Positions 1-11,340 of a stretch of DNA of 64,000 nt are shown here, piece after piece. This DNA is from Ricinus communis. Lineage: Eukaryota > Streptophyta > Magnoliopsida > Malpighiales > Euphorbiaceae. Location of the stretch: assembly GCF_019578655.1 (NCBI RefSeq), contig NC_063263.1:3162001-3226000 (forward strand), read 5' to 3'. The position numbers were made by a program, and so were the translations under genes. The notes beneath the pieces are model-generated. The model had not been told where the DNA came from, searched no databases, and saw only the letters and a list, made by a program, of their open reading frames with translations. Each line of letters opens with the position of its first letter. Within the stretch, counting starts at the first letter, position 1.

Positions 1-130
1 CAAAAGTAGAATCAAAATTAGACAAAGCAAGTAAAGGAGCATTAATCAATTTATCTTTCAAAACCTGAAATGCCCTATCTTGTGCCTTTCCCTATTTAAA
101 ACCTACATGCTACTTAATAGGGGGCGGTAA
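1..130 (-). mobile_element. Ty3/gypsy RT/RNase H fragment, minus strand
   Basis: Read on the minus strand, this edge fragment encodes a degraded piece of a gypsy polyprotein: a GKAQDRAFQVLKDKLINAPL-like stretch followed by LALSNFD. This is the connection between reverse transcriptase and RNase H in chromovirus-like Ty3 elements, and one in-frame stop is visible. It runs off the left edge, so its full size is unknown. It is opposite in orientation to the Athila-like element that starts at about 195 and belongs to a different gypsy lineage. The assignment rests on recognising the motif by eye. Confidence 0.6.
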
Positions 131-194
131 GGGTAGAAAAATTCCTAACAAATCACCTATATAAGCTAGCTAAGCCATGAGGATAAACAACGAA

Positions 195-765
195 GCACTT
201 GATAAGCAATTTTAAAAGGTTTTGAAAGTGTTCAAGAAATTGGACATCACCATTCCCTTTTTGGAGGCAGTCACTCAAATACCTAAGTATGCCAAATGCT
301 TCAAGGACATAATTTCAAACAAACGGAAGTGGGATGATCATGAGACCATATCGATGAATGAGGAGTGCAACGCTGTTATTAGGAATAATCTTCCTCAAAA
401 GCTTAAGGATCTAGGAAGTATCACTATACCTTGTGTTGTTGGTAAATTGTGTATTGCTATAGCACTTTGTGATTTAGAAGCTAGTGTCACTTTAATGCTT
501 TTATCTTTGTGCAAGCAATTAAACATTGGAGAGCCTAAACGTATGAATCTTTCCTTACAACCAGCCGATGGATCTATAGTCTATCTTGAGGAATTTTGGA
601 GGATGTCCTTGTAAAAGTTGGAGAAATTTATGTGCCTTATGATTTTGTTATTCTCGAGATGGAAGAAGAGCTTTAAATCCCTATTATTCTAGGACGACCT
701 TTCCTCGCTATAATAGGAGCAATAATTGATGTAAACCAAGGCAAGATTAAGCTTGAAGTAGGGGA
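195..765 (+). pseudogene. gag C-terminus and aspartic protease of element 1
   Basis: The translated region runs from FKKLDITIPFLEAV (the gag/protease linker typical of Athila-like elements) into a retropepsin-like domain with TIPCVVGKL, CDLEASVTLM and, after a frameshift near 600-690, a LGRPFLA-like flap and exit motif. Retropepsins process the polyprotein and need a D-[ST/L]-G-A active site. Here the glycine is replaced by glutamate (DLEAS), so the enzyme would be inactive even without the frameshift. In-frame stops occur near 612 and 675. Confidence 0.75.
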
Positions 766-1019
766 AGAAATGGTGGAGTTTGACATTTTCAAAATGGTAC
801 AAAATCCTTCAATGGTGCAATCATGCTTTAGAATTGATGAAGTTCAAAGTTGCATCGAGGGGGTGTTCCAAAAGCTACACCCTCAAGGTCTATTAAAATC
901 TTACCTAATTCACGAAATAGAGTATGATGATGAAGCTCATGAGGTAGTGGCCTATAATAACACCTTGAATGCACAATTAGTGCTTCCACATAGACAATCT
1001 CTAAGGTATGAACCTTTAC

Positions 1020-2620
1020 CTAGCAATTTATTTTCTATGAGCACTTTGAGAGAAGAGGATGCACCTAAAGTGGTGCTTAAGCAAGTCCCTCCCTATTTAA
1101 GGTGTGCTTTTCTTAAACCTAATTCCACCTACCCAATTATTATTAATGCACAATTGAATAATGAACAAGTTGATAAACTACTTAGAAGAGTTAGGGATCA
1201 TAGGAAGAGCATAGGATACACTATTGATGATTTGAAAGAGATCATCCCTTCTTTTTGCATACATAGGATACATTTAGAAGATGGGTGTAGTCACTTTCTT
1301 GAACATCAACGGAGATTGAATCCTAAAATGAAAGAAGTTGTTAAGAAAAAGATGATGAAATTGTTTAATGTAGGGATCATATATCCAATCTAAGATAGTA
1401 ATTATTTTAGCCCAATTCATGTAGTTCCTATAAAAGGGGGGATGACAGTTGTTAAGAATAAGAACAATGAATTAATCCCCATTAGAACCATCACAGGATG
1501 GAGGATGTGCATTGACTATAGAAAATTAAATAAGGCTACTAGGAAAGACCAATTTCTCATTTCTTTCATTGATCAATTGCTAGAAAGGTTAGCTCAACAT
1601 TCTTACTTTTGCTATTTAGACGGGTATTCAGGATTCTTCTAAATCCCAATCCACCCCAAAGATCAAGAGAAAACTACTTTCACTTTTCCTTACGAAATTT
1701 ATGCTTATAGATGCATGCCCTTTGGGTTATGCAATGCCCCTACCACCTTCTAAAGTTGCATGATGGCAATCTTTTCTGAGTTTGTAGAGGACATTATGGA
1801 AGTATTTATGGATGATTTTTCTATCTATGGTTCTTCTTATGATGATTGTTTGAATAACTTGTCTAAAGTATTACAAAGATGTGAAGAAGCTAACCTGATT
1901 TTGAATTGGAAAAAATGCCACTTTATAGTCATAAGAGGAGTAGTCTTAGGTCACCTAGTGTCCGATAAAGCCATAGAGATTGACAAGCCCAAGATTGAAG
2001 TCATTGAGAAGCTCACACCACCTATAAATGTGAAGGGAATCCATAGCTTTTTAGGGCATGCTGGTTTTTATAGAAGATTTATTAAAGATTTCTCCAAAAT
2101 AGGCAAACTCTTTACTAATCTTTTGGCTAAAGATGCTCAATTCATATTGATAATGAATATCTTGATGCTTTTTGTAGGTCGAAAGATGCCTCAATTTCTG
2201 CACCAATCTTGGAACCCTCTGATTGGAGCATTCCTTTCAAAATCATGTGCGATGCAAGTAACTATGCCGTAAGAGCTATTTTGGGGCAACGACGAGTTAA
2301 ACAGGCTTATGCTATAATTATGCCAGCCACACTCTTGATGAGGCTCAATTAAATTATGCCATAACTGAAAAGAACTCTTAGCTGTTGTTTTTGCAATTGA
2401 TAAGCTTCGTTCTTACTTGACAGGAAGCAATGTGATTGTCTTTACAAATCATGCTACCTTACAATATCTCCTTTCAAAGAAAGATGCTAAGCCATACCTC
2501 ATAAGATGGATTCTTCTCCTTCAAGAATTCGATCTAGAAGTTAAAGACTAAGCTAGAGCCGAAAATATGGTGGCCGACCACCTCTCAAGATTAGAGTTGA
2601 TAAATGAAGAGAATGAGCTG
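1020..2620 (+). pseudogene. reverse transcriptase and RNase H of element 1
   Basis: A Ty3-type RT is readable across several frames: a VPPYLRCAFL linker, LNPKMKEVV, then WRMCIDYRKLNKAT, the LDGYSGFF motif, MPFGLCNAP and the catalytic FMDDFS at about 1807-1825. The thumb/connection motif [18 protein letters not shown] follows. RNase H continues to about 2600 and ends with a [13 protein letters not shown] sequence. Stops at about 1391 and 1640, and frameshifts after about 2150, disable it. All core RT motifs are present, so the identity is firm while the activity is not. Confidence 0.85.
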
Positions 2621-2639
2621 CCCATTGATGACTATTTCA

Positions 2640-3960
2640 AAGGAGAACACTTAATACAAATCGAGAGTGCAACAATATGGTATGCTGATATAGTGAACTA
2701 TCTAGTTTGTGGAGTTCTCCCATCTAACCTCTCCTACCAATAAAAGAAGAAATTCATTTCGGATGCTAAGTTTTATTATTGGGAGGAACCCTCCTCTATA
2801 AGAGGTGTGGAGATGGTTTGATTAGGAGATGTCTCCCCAAGGATGAGGTTCAAGATGTACTCTCTCGTTGTTATTCCTTAAAATGTGGTGGGCATTTCAG
2901 TTCCACCAAGACCGCAGCTAAGGTGCTCCAATGCAAGTTTTATTGGCCAACTCTCTTCCAAGATGCTAGAGACTATGTATTGAAATGTGGTAGGTGTCAG
3001 TGGATGGGTAATATAGAAACACGCAACGAGATTCCTCTAAATGGTATATTAGAAGTAGAGATCTTTGATGTATAGGGACTAGATTTCATGGGTCCATTCT
3101 TAAGTTCTTACTGAAACAAATACATTATAGTAGGAGTGGATTATGTATCTAAATGGATGGAAGCAATAACATCTCCCATTAATGATGCTAAATTTGTGAC
3201 CAAATTCCTACATAAGCACATATTCTCAAGATTTGGAACTCCTCGAGCAATTATTAGTGATGGTGGTTCACACTTTTGCAATCAACAATTCGAGAATCTA
3301 TTAAAGAATTACGGAGTTACTCACAAGGTTGCTACACCTTATCACCCCCAAACTAATGCGTAAGTAGAGATCTCTAATTGAGCAATTAAGAATACTTGAG
3401 AAAACTATGAGTGCATCAAGAAAGGACTAGTCATTCAAACTCAATGATGCCCTATGGGCATACTGAACGACATTCAAAACTCCTGTTGGCGCCTCTCCTT
3501 ATAGGCTGCTATATGGAAAATCTTGCCACTTACCCGTGGAACTTGAACATAAAGCATTATGGGCTACCAAGTTCCTAAATTTCAATCTAGGAAAAGTTGG
3601 TGAGAAGAGACTTCTTCAGTTAAATGAGCTTGATGAGTTTCGGTTGAATTCCTATGAGAATGCTAAGATCTATAAGGAAAGAACTAAGAGATGGCATGAC
3701 AAGCACATTATGAAGAATGAATACAAGAAAGGAGACTAAGTCTTACTAATCAACTCCAGACTAAAGCTTTTTCCAAGCAAACTGAAATCAAGATGGTCGA
3801 GCCCCTTCCTGGTCAAACAAGTATTTCCTCAAGGAGCTGTTAAAGAATAATGGAGTATTTAAAGTCAATGAGCAAAGACTTAAGATATACCTCAATAATA
3901 AAAGCACACCAGTTAGTGCCTCTTATGCACTACTAAGTGCCATTTGATCTAATGAGGATG
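2640..3960 (+). pseudogene. integrase of element 1
   Basis: The region encodes an HHCC zinc-binding N-terminus (GGHFSSTKTAAKVLQ, then CGRCQ) at about 2890-3000. A DDE core follows, with DYVSKWMEA, FGTPRAIISDGGSHF and TPYHPQTNA at about 3136-3360. The C-terminal part contains [20 protein letters not shown] and KRWHDKHI up to about 3740. Stops separate the parts at about 3076, 3112 and 3361. The domain order and the wording of the core match Athila/Tat-type integrases. It would have inserted the element's cDNA. Confidence 0.8.
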
Positions 3961-5018
3961 AAAGTCAAGCTAATGACTCTAAATAAGCGCTCGTTAAGAG
4001 CCAACCCAAAACTTTTTTTTCCTAAGTCTTATTTTTCTTTTTACTTTACTTTTATTCTTTTTCTTTTATTTACTTAGATTGATTTTCTCTTGCATCTTTA
4101 CAGGTCAACATTAATGAAAGGAATGAAGAAAAAGAGAGAAATCGGGATCGACTATAAGGACATGGCTTGCCACACGGCCGTGCTTAGGTTTGCTTTACTT
4201 TTTCAAATGTATTCATCTTAAACACGCCCGTGCCAAACACTGTGCCATTAAATTTCACACGTAGTAGCATACATGGTTTAACACATGGTATGGAAAACGG
4301 CCGTGCTTTTTAACACTTATTATCCAGTACTTGACACGACCTAAGACACGACTTCATGCACAACCATGTCCAATTATATTGATTTAATTCAAACGAACAA
4401 TATTGGATATACCTTGAAACATAACTTCATACATGGCTACGTCCACATGAGTGGGTTCTAGGAATAAAAGGCAGTATGAGTCACGACATGCAACACGATT
4501 TACAACACGGCCATGCAGAATTGAACGTTAGTGGACATACGAGCAAACAATTCCGAACATGGCCGTGTCTAACATGTTATAAAAAGTCATCGTTATAATC
4601 CTAGCCGTCATATGCTATACTATTCCTACTTTTTACCCTTATCTCTCATTTTCTCCATCTTTCGCATCTTTTTCTCCTACATATACATATACCTCACACT
4701 AAAACTTATCGTTTTCTTCATCGTGAGAATAAAAACAGTTGCATATAAGAAGTAATCAGCAAAATGACATTGTTCACCATAAGATGAAGACACGACCATG
4801 CCTCCTCCATCAGCTGGACCTTCATCTTCGTGCCAGCGCTCCTCACAGCAACTTCACCCTCTATTATCTTTTTCAGATAAATAACTCAAAGAAAGGTGTG
4901 CAATCCTTAGCTCTTTACCCATTCACCCATCTTACAAGATATATTTTCATGACTTAGGATTGATTGGGCTAGAGAACAACATGAGAACTATGATTGACAT
5001 GTCCAATGGGGTGGGTTT
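3960..5018 (+). other. 3' non-coding region of element 1 with CACGGCCGTG palindromes
   Basis: This stretch between integrase and the 3' ORF has no long ORF. It holds at least five variants of the GC-rich palindrome CACGGCCGTG (near 4172, 4222, 4293, 4504 and 4558) in an otherwise AT-rich background. A pyrimidine-rich tract lies at about 4620-4680. The same kind of GC palindromes occurs at the equivalent place in element 2 (12885-13150) and inside the LTRs. Confidence 0.55.
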
Positions 5019-5575
5019 ATGAGTATAGGCAGACTTGTGTTCTTAAAGTTCTTTATGGAATTTTTGACTATATTCTCACTTATTAAGGGATTAGTTAACT
5101 ATGATAAACCCGGGTTTGTTAAATTCCACCTAGAGGGTAAGCAATTGTTGTTATCTTTGAATGAATTTAGTGTTGCTTGTGGGTTTTATGATCACCGATT
5201 TGTCATGACTGATGCATGCTCTAGCGCACTTATTGATTTTGAGCACACATGCCCCACTTCATATTGGAGAGAAATAATTAGCCCGAATGCAAATGCAAAT
5301 TATAATCCAGAGTTAGCAAGAGTTCTATTATAGCTAGTCCCTCCTTATGCTTTTTGCATAGACTCGTCGCATTTACTATCTGTGCAGTAAGGAGAGCACG
5401 GGGATAGTCAGTAAATGGGATCTACTCTATTTGCACTGTTTTGATAAGGGGCTTATGCCATATTTAGGTATGGTTTTGCTCTTCAAATGGCTAGTAAGCC
5501 TAGGAAGAAAAAGGATGCCATTTGTGGAGGCTCATATATCACTAACTTAGCACATAACCTAAGAGTTTTTTATAA
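5019..5575 (+). pseudogene. Athila ORF-1-type 3' ORF (often called env-like), truncated
   Basis: The first 104 codons read without a stop and contain FFMEFLTIFSL, FVKFHLEGKQLLLSLNEFSV and CGFYDH. This resembles the plant Athila ORF-1 domain found downstream of pol in Athila elements, with its F-L/F-L-G-LxLxEF pattern. After stops at 5331 and further on, a second conserved piece (KKKDAICGGSYITNLAHNLRVF) is readable at about 5500-5570. The LTR of element 2 then begins at 5576. The function of this protein family is unknown, and 'env-like' rests only on its position. Confidence 0.55.
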
Positions 5576-7096
5576 TGATATCATTAATATTACACATTTT
5601 TGCATGCTTGATTTTGAGTTATTTTTAGGGCAAATTATGTGTTTTTATATTAGAATCACCATGTTTTAGTTTCCTTTGTGTCTCAGGTATTTTTCTAGGT
5701 ACATCATCAAATTTAGAGAGAAATCGGACCAAAATCGGGAAGAAACGATCAAATCAGATGCGTTAGACTATTCAACATGCCCTGCCAATATGCTCGTGCT
5801 GAGTAGCAGGGTTAAGGTCAGAGGGCGTGATGAGATGCCTTACCTATGGCAAGAAGAAGCAATTTGAAATCCTCATTCCGAGAGTGACACGGCCAAGGAG
5901 CATGTCCGTGCTGAGGAGCGCGGCCCAAATCCAAGTCGTGCTGAAGAAGGCCAAATGTACACTTTTAGATCAACACGACATGGATCCAGGCCGTGCTGGT
6001 CAGCACGACCCAAATCTAGGCCGTGTTGGATGCCGAAACCTAAGTTAAAAGAAAAGAAAAAGAAAAAGAGCAACACGCAGAGAAAAAGATAGAGAGGGAA
6101 CTTTGGGGTATTGAAGACAGACCTTGAGAGCAACCTTCCAGACGATCAAGAAGAGGAAAACATAAACGAATTCCACTTCAACATCATCCAGATAGCTGCT
6201 CTTGAGAATTGGATTGAAGATTCAAAGGAAAGAAGAAGGAAATCTTGAGCTGTAGAGATTGGATCTAGAGTTATTCAAGAGGGGATAGTATCTCACCATT
6301 TGAGAAAAGGGTGTTCATGTTCTTTTCGATTCTTGTCTTTTGTATTTGATTCTTGTATTAGTTTGATCATGAACATGTGTAACTAATCTTATTAAACCCA
6401 TTTGGGGGATGATTTTTAGTCATACTAGGCTTGTTTTGTGCTTAAGTGATTGGATTTTTAATTTAAGATTATAGTTTTCATTCAAGTATAATAAAAACTA
6501 TTATTTCTTCTTCATTGTTGAATCAATTTGAGTACTCCTTTGTAATTAAGAAATTCAATTGAGTTTGGACAACTGCTTGAGTGATTAAGTGATTTGCATC
6601 TTAGAGATAAGTGTAACAACTTACTGGAATAAGAACCAGACATTCTTATTAGTGGTGATTTAAAAATTAATGCTATTCTAAAATCAATTATTAGAAAGAG
6701 ATTTCAACTTTAGATCTTTAGGATTAGAAATTGGTTAACTCACCAGAGAGGCCAATTTATTTAAGAAATTATCCACAGATCGCAATTCTTAATCAATCAA
6801 TTCATAATTTATTATTTTTAAGCCGGCTAGCTAAAGGGATCCCTAATTTAGTTAACTCATCTCATTGTCTTTGGCAAACTTTCATTCTCTTTGTTAAAAT
6901 TTAGTTTTCATTTGCATTCTCATTTATTTTTATTTAATGATCTTCACCTCCTTTTGATCGATTAGATAATAAGAATAGCATGGTAGCAGTAGCTTCTTAG
7001 TTCCCGTGGGATACGACATTTATACTTGTCATAGCTAGATTACATTTGATAGGTCCACTTGCCTATAGATTGTTAGTCGTGTTTAGCGAGCTATCA
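5576..7096 (+). repeat. 5' LTR of Athila-like element 2
   Basis: The 1,521-bp LTR begins TGATATCATT and ends GCGAGCTATCA. It was delimited in two ways: the primer-binding site starts seven bases after its end, and both ends and the interior align by eye with the minus-strand solo LTR at 43957-45469. Shared blocks include an early TTACACAT..GCATGCTT, AGAATCACC..TGTTTTAG with CTCAGGT, GTGGGATACGA, and the terminal CCTAT. The U3 part holds CACGGCC/GTGCTG-type repeats (about 5885-6030). Confidence 0.75.
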
Positions 7097-7102
7097 AGTT
7101 CT

Positions 7103-7120
7103 TGGCACTGTTGCCGAGGA
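7103..7120 (+). other. primer-binding site, tRNA-Asp type
   Basis: TGGCACTGTTGCCGAGGA lies seven bases after the LTR end. It matches the Athila-type site complementary to the 3' end of tRNA-Asp (TGGCGCCGTTGCCGGGGA) with differences of the G-to-A and C-to-T kind. Reverse transcription of the element would start here. Its position fixes the LTR boundary. Confidence 0.75.
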
Positions 7121-7256
7121 ATTTTATTTTCAAAAATATTGTGAACTATGTGTTCTTATTAATTTAGTCATTTATTCTTTGTTCTTTATTTGTTTTTGTT
7201 CGATTTTATTCTTTTATTCATTTTGTTGTTGGTTATTTATTATTTCAGGTAGTGTA

Positions 7257-8900
7257 TGACCAAGAGGTCCAATCCTGATCTAGTAGACCCTCTACTAGAA
7301 CCAGAGCAATCCCTCATGCAGCTGAGGAAGTGGTTGAGCATAGAGAAGGAAGAGATTTAGGTTGGGAAAACCATACACAAGGGTGAATCAAAAGACATTA
7401 CAGTAGAGATGGAAAACACCAATGACAACAATGAAAAAAACCAGGCGATATATGATTTTGCGAAACCATCACTGGAGGGGACGTGAACATGCTTTAAGAG
7501 ATCGGCTGTCACCGCTAATAATTTTGAGATAAAGCCTAATGTGATTTAGATGGCGCAACAAACAGTTCAGTTCGGAGGCTTGCTAGATGAGGATCCAAAT
7601 GTGCATATAGCGAGTTTTTTGGAGATTTATGATACCTTCAAGATTAGTAGGACAACAGACGATGCAGTTCGTCTCCGCTTGTTTCCATTTTCTTTAAGGG
7701 ATAGAGCAAAGTGATGGCTACAGTCACTACCTTTAAACACTATCACTACTTGGGATTCTTTGGCAGAAAAATTTGATCTAAGTACTTTCCTCCCTCTAAA
7801 ACTGCTAAACTTAGAAATGACAAATCTTCTTTTGTGCAGTTTGACGATGAGTCAATGTACAATACTTGGAAGAGGTATAAGGACCTACTGCTATGCTGCC
7901 CACACCAAGGTCTACCAATCTGGTTACAGGTATAAACTTTTTATAATGGTTTGAATTTGGCTACTAAGTAGATGGTAGATGCAGCTGCAGGTGGTTCTTT
8001 GAGCAGTAAAACACTATAGCAAGCCCAAAGCTTAATTGAGGAGATGGCCACAAACAATTACCAGTGGCACACTACTAGGAGTAGGACAAGACGTTAAGGG
8101 AGTGTACACTAGTTGGATGTCGCTGTAGCCTTGGCGGCTCAAGTAGAGTTATTATCTAAGAAAGTTGATAAACTTCATATGCCTGTCCAAGCAGCTCAAG
8201 CAAGCTGTGAGTTTTATGGTGGCCCGCACTATAGTAGTAATTATATATCGAGAGGTATGTTTGCTTCCTCTTCTTCATCTAACCATGAACAGATGGACTA
8301 TATGAGGAGTCAGCCTAGGCAGCAGAACAACTCGTACATCAACACCTATAATTCAAGATGGAGAAACCATTCAAACTTTGGATGATGGAACAATAACAAC
8401 TAGGGGCCACCAGGATTTTACCGCTACATCAGTAGCCACAACAATCTGTTCTCCCACCTCAGTCTCCTCATATTCAAGAGAAAAAGCCTAACTTAGAGGA
8501 GCTTATGATGAAGTTTGTGTCCGTTTCAGAGACCAGATTCCAGCAGACGGACGCGGCTCTTAGAATTCAAAAGGCCTCCATTCAAAATTTGGAGAATCAG
8601 ATAAGCCAGATTTCTAAGATAATGGTTGAGAGCAGCTAGGGACTTTGCCTAGTAATACAAAGTCCAACCCGAGAGAGCACGTGAAGGCTATCACTTTGCA
8701 ATTAGGTAAGCAACTATCTAGTTCTATTCCTATTTCTAATGATGATGATGTTGTGCAGGTAGATTCAAATAAAAAATATGGAGATAGCAAAGTGATGGAA
8801 CCGGAGAAGGTAGAGGGTAAGAAGAAGAGTCCTTTGAGGGAATACCAACCTCTGATCCCATATCCTGCCAGGTTGAAGCAGGAGAAAGTCTATTAGCAAT
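7257..8900 (+). pseudogene. gag of Athila-like element 2
   Basis: The reading starts at ATG 7257 (MTKRSNPDLVDPLLEPEQ) and contains the retrotransposon gag core: VQFGGLLDEDPNVHIASFLE, then LRLFPFSLRDRAK, WLQSLPLNTITTWDSLAEKF and, in another frame, KTAKLRN, RYKDLL.CCPHQGLP and MVDAAAGGSL. A downstream stretch with VALAAQVELLSKKVDKL and a glutamine/asparagine-rich region follows. Stops at about 7358, 7712, 7952 and 8383, with frameshifts, make it a pseudogene. Gag forms the virus-like particle in which reverse transcription takes place. Confidence 0.75.
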
Positions 8901-9682
8901 TCGGTAAGTTTCTAGACTTGTTTAAACAACTGCAAATCAACTTACCTTTTGTTGAAGCTATTTCACAAATGCCCAAGTATACAAAGTTCTTAAAGGAGAT
9001 CTTTAGCAACAAGAGAAAGTTAGAGGACTTGGAGATCGTGACCCTAAATGAGAAGTGCTCGGGCAATTTTACTGTCCCTTGTGTGATTGGTGATTTGATA
9101 ATTAGCAATGCTTTAGCTGACTTAAAAGCTAGTATTAATTTAATGTCGGGCAGTTTGTTTACCAAATTGAGGCTGGGGGAGACTAAACCCACTAGGATGA
9201 GCATACAGTTAGCTGATAGAATTGTTAAGTATCCTAGGGGTATTGTAGAGAATGTACTTGTTAAGATTGAAAAATTTATATTTTCCATTGACTTTGTGAT
9301 TATGGACATGGATGGTGAAAGTAATGTACCTTTAATTCTAGGTCGACCTTTCCTTGCAACATTTAGGGCTATTATATATATTTATGATGGAAAGCTTGAA
9401 GTTAGGGTAGGGGATGAAACTATTACTTTTGATTTGAATAGTTCTATGAGACAGTCCTTAGATCATGATGATACTATGTTTTTTGTTGATTTACTTGATG
9501 ATGTTATTGATACACAATTGCATGAGATATTGCTTGATGATCCTTTACAAGTTGCATTACAAGCAGAGGATGAGCATGAGCTATCCAATGAATGTGTGTT
9601 GGAGCAGCTTGCAATTTTGTTAGCTAATGAATCAAGCAAGAATATTGACAAGTTTGTTGAGATTAACAGGGTAGGTATATAG
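8893..9682 (+). pseudogene. aspartic protease region of Athila-like element 2
   Basis: A 254-codon open stretch carries FKQLQINLPFVEAISQMPKY, then a retropepsin-like fold: FTVPCVIGDLIISNALADLKASINLM, the IQLADR strand, and VPLILGRPFLATFRAII. The active-site triad, expected as D-L-G-A, reads D-L-K-A, so the glycine is lost and catalysis is unlikely. The domain otherwise shows little damage, with no stop in nearly 800 bases. Downstream sequence links to RT in the same orientation. Confidence 0.75.
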
Positions 9683-9689
9683 AAATTGA

Positions 9690-11340
9690 AGCCATCACTT
9701 AAGGAAACACCAGTTCTTGAGTTGAAAGAGCTCCCAAAGCATATTAACTATGCATATCTAGATGAGGATAACAAGTTGCCTGTCATTCTAGCAGCGAACT
9801 TGACACCTGCGGAGAGGGAGATGACTTTGGCCTTTCTTAGAAAGTACTAGAAGGCGTTTGCTTGGAAGATTGCTGACATTCCTGGGATTAGTCCTAGCTA
9901 CTGCTCGCAGAAGATCCTTATGGAGGATAGTTACAAGCCAATGGTGCAACCACAATGCAGACTAAACCCGAACATGAAGGAAGTGGTTAAAAAGGAGGTA
10001 ATTAAACTTCTTGATGCAAGTTTGATTTAAGCTATATCTGATAGTTTCTGGGTTAGTCCTGTGCAGGTGGTTCCTAAGAGGGGAGGCATGGCTGTGGTTA
10101 AAAATGAGAGGACGAGCTTATACCGACAATAATGGTAACGAGCTTTTGAGTGTGTATAGATTACAGCAGGCTAAATGATGCCATTCGAAAGGACCATTTT
10201 CCCCTTCCTTTTATTGACCAAATGTTGAAAAGGTTGTTTGGGCATATGTTTTATTGTTTTCTAGATAGTTTTTCAAGTTACTTTCAGATTCCTATTGCAC
10301 TTGAGGACCAAAAGAAGACAACTTTTACTTGCCCGTATGGTACATTTGCTACAAGAGGATGCCATTCGGATTGTGCAATGCACCTATGACTTTTTAAAGG
10401 TGTATGATGGCGATCTTCTACAACATGATTGAGGAGTCCATGAAAGTCTTTATAGATGATTTTTTTGTATTTGGTAACTCCTTCACTCATTGTTTGCATA
10501 ATCTAGAACGCATGTTTGAGCGTTGTCTGGATTAATCTAGTCCTTAATTGGAAAATGTGTCATTTTATAGTCAGGAAAGGTATAGTACTGGGATATAAAA
10601 TTTCGCATGAGGGGATGGAGGTCGATAGGACCAAGGTGGATACTATTGCTAAATTACCCCCATCTAGTTCAATTAAAGCTGTTAGGAGATTTTTAGGTCA
10701 TGCAGGTTTCTATAGGAGATTTATTAAGGACTTTTCTAAGATTGCTAGACCTTTAACTCAATTTCTTGTAAAGGATGTACTTTTTGTATTTTCTGATGAT
10801 TGTTTGCAGGCTTTTAAGTTGTTAAAGGAGAAACTAACCATAGCCCCAATTATAGTTTCACCTAATTGGGAGCTACCATTTGAGCTTATGTGCGATGCTA
10901 GTGATTTTGCAATTAGAGCTGTTTTAGGACAGAGGAGAGATAAGAAGTTCCAACCAATCTACTATGCTAGCAAGACATTGACTGATCCCCAGGAGTACTA
11001 CACCACTAAAAAGGAGCTTTTAGCTATTTGTTTTTTGCATTTAACAAGTTCAAATCTTGTTTGGTGCTATCAAAGACTATGGTCTAAACGGACCATTCCG
11101 TACTCAGGTACTTGTGTCAGTAAGAATGATGCAAAGCTTAGACTCATTTGTTGGATTTTGTTATTGCAAGAGTTCGATATTGAGATCAAGGATAAGAAAG
11201 GTGTTCAGAACTTGGTAGCAGACCACCTTTCTAGGCTAGAAAACCCGACTTTGGAGGCACTTGTTGAGAGGGCAATTGATGAAAATTTTTCAGATGAGTT
11301 CTTATGCTCAGTTCAGGTTAATTCAGATATCCCTTAGTTT
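9690..11340 (+). pseudogene. reverse transcriptase and RNase H of Athila-like element 2
   Basis: RT motifs are readable in shifting frames: ELPKHINYAYLDE, LNPNMKEVVKKE, a VVPKRGGM block, CIDYSRLNDAIRKDHFPLPFIDQ, and the catalytic FIDDFF at about 10450. [17 protein letters not shown] and [24 protein letters not shown] come next. RNase H follows with [17 protein letters not shown] and ends in [12 protein letters not shown] at about 11250. The segment at about 11040-11110 is out of frame, and stops occur before 10150 and between 10390 and 10520. Identity is firm; the product is non-functional. Confidence 0.85.

Larger units (their letters stand above)
195..5575 (+). mobile_element. Athila-like Ty3/gypsy element 1, 5'-truncated and degenerate
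   Basis: Protease, RT, RNase H, integrase, a long 3' non-coding stretch and an Athila-type 3' ORF follow in the usual order on the plus strand. The reading frame is broken by many stops and frameshifts, so it is a relic. No 5' LTR, primer site or gag N-terminus is present, because the element joins unrelated gypsy sequence at its left end. Its right end is cut at 5576, where the LTR of a second Athila-like element begins inside the 3' ORF. The order of events I infer is insertion of element 1, loss of its 5' part, then insertion of element 2. Confidence 0.8.

Noticed and set aside
5873..6133. Minus-strand 86-codon frame
   Set aside because: It lies inside the LTR of element 2 and only reflects its GC-rich repeats.
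11040..11070. GTTCAAATC, resembling a tRNA B box
   Set aside because: It lies within RNase H coding of element 2, with no cloverleaf or A box upstream.
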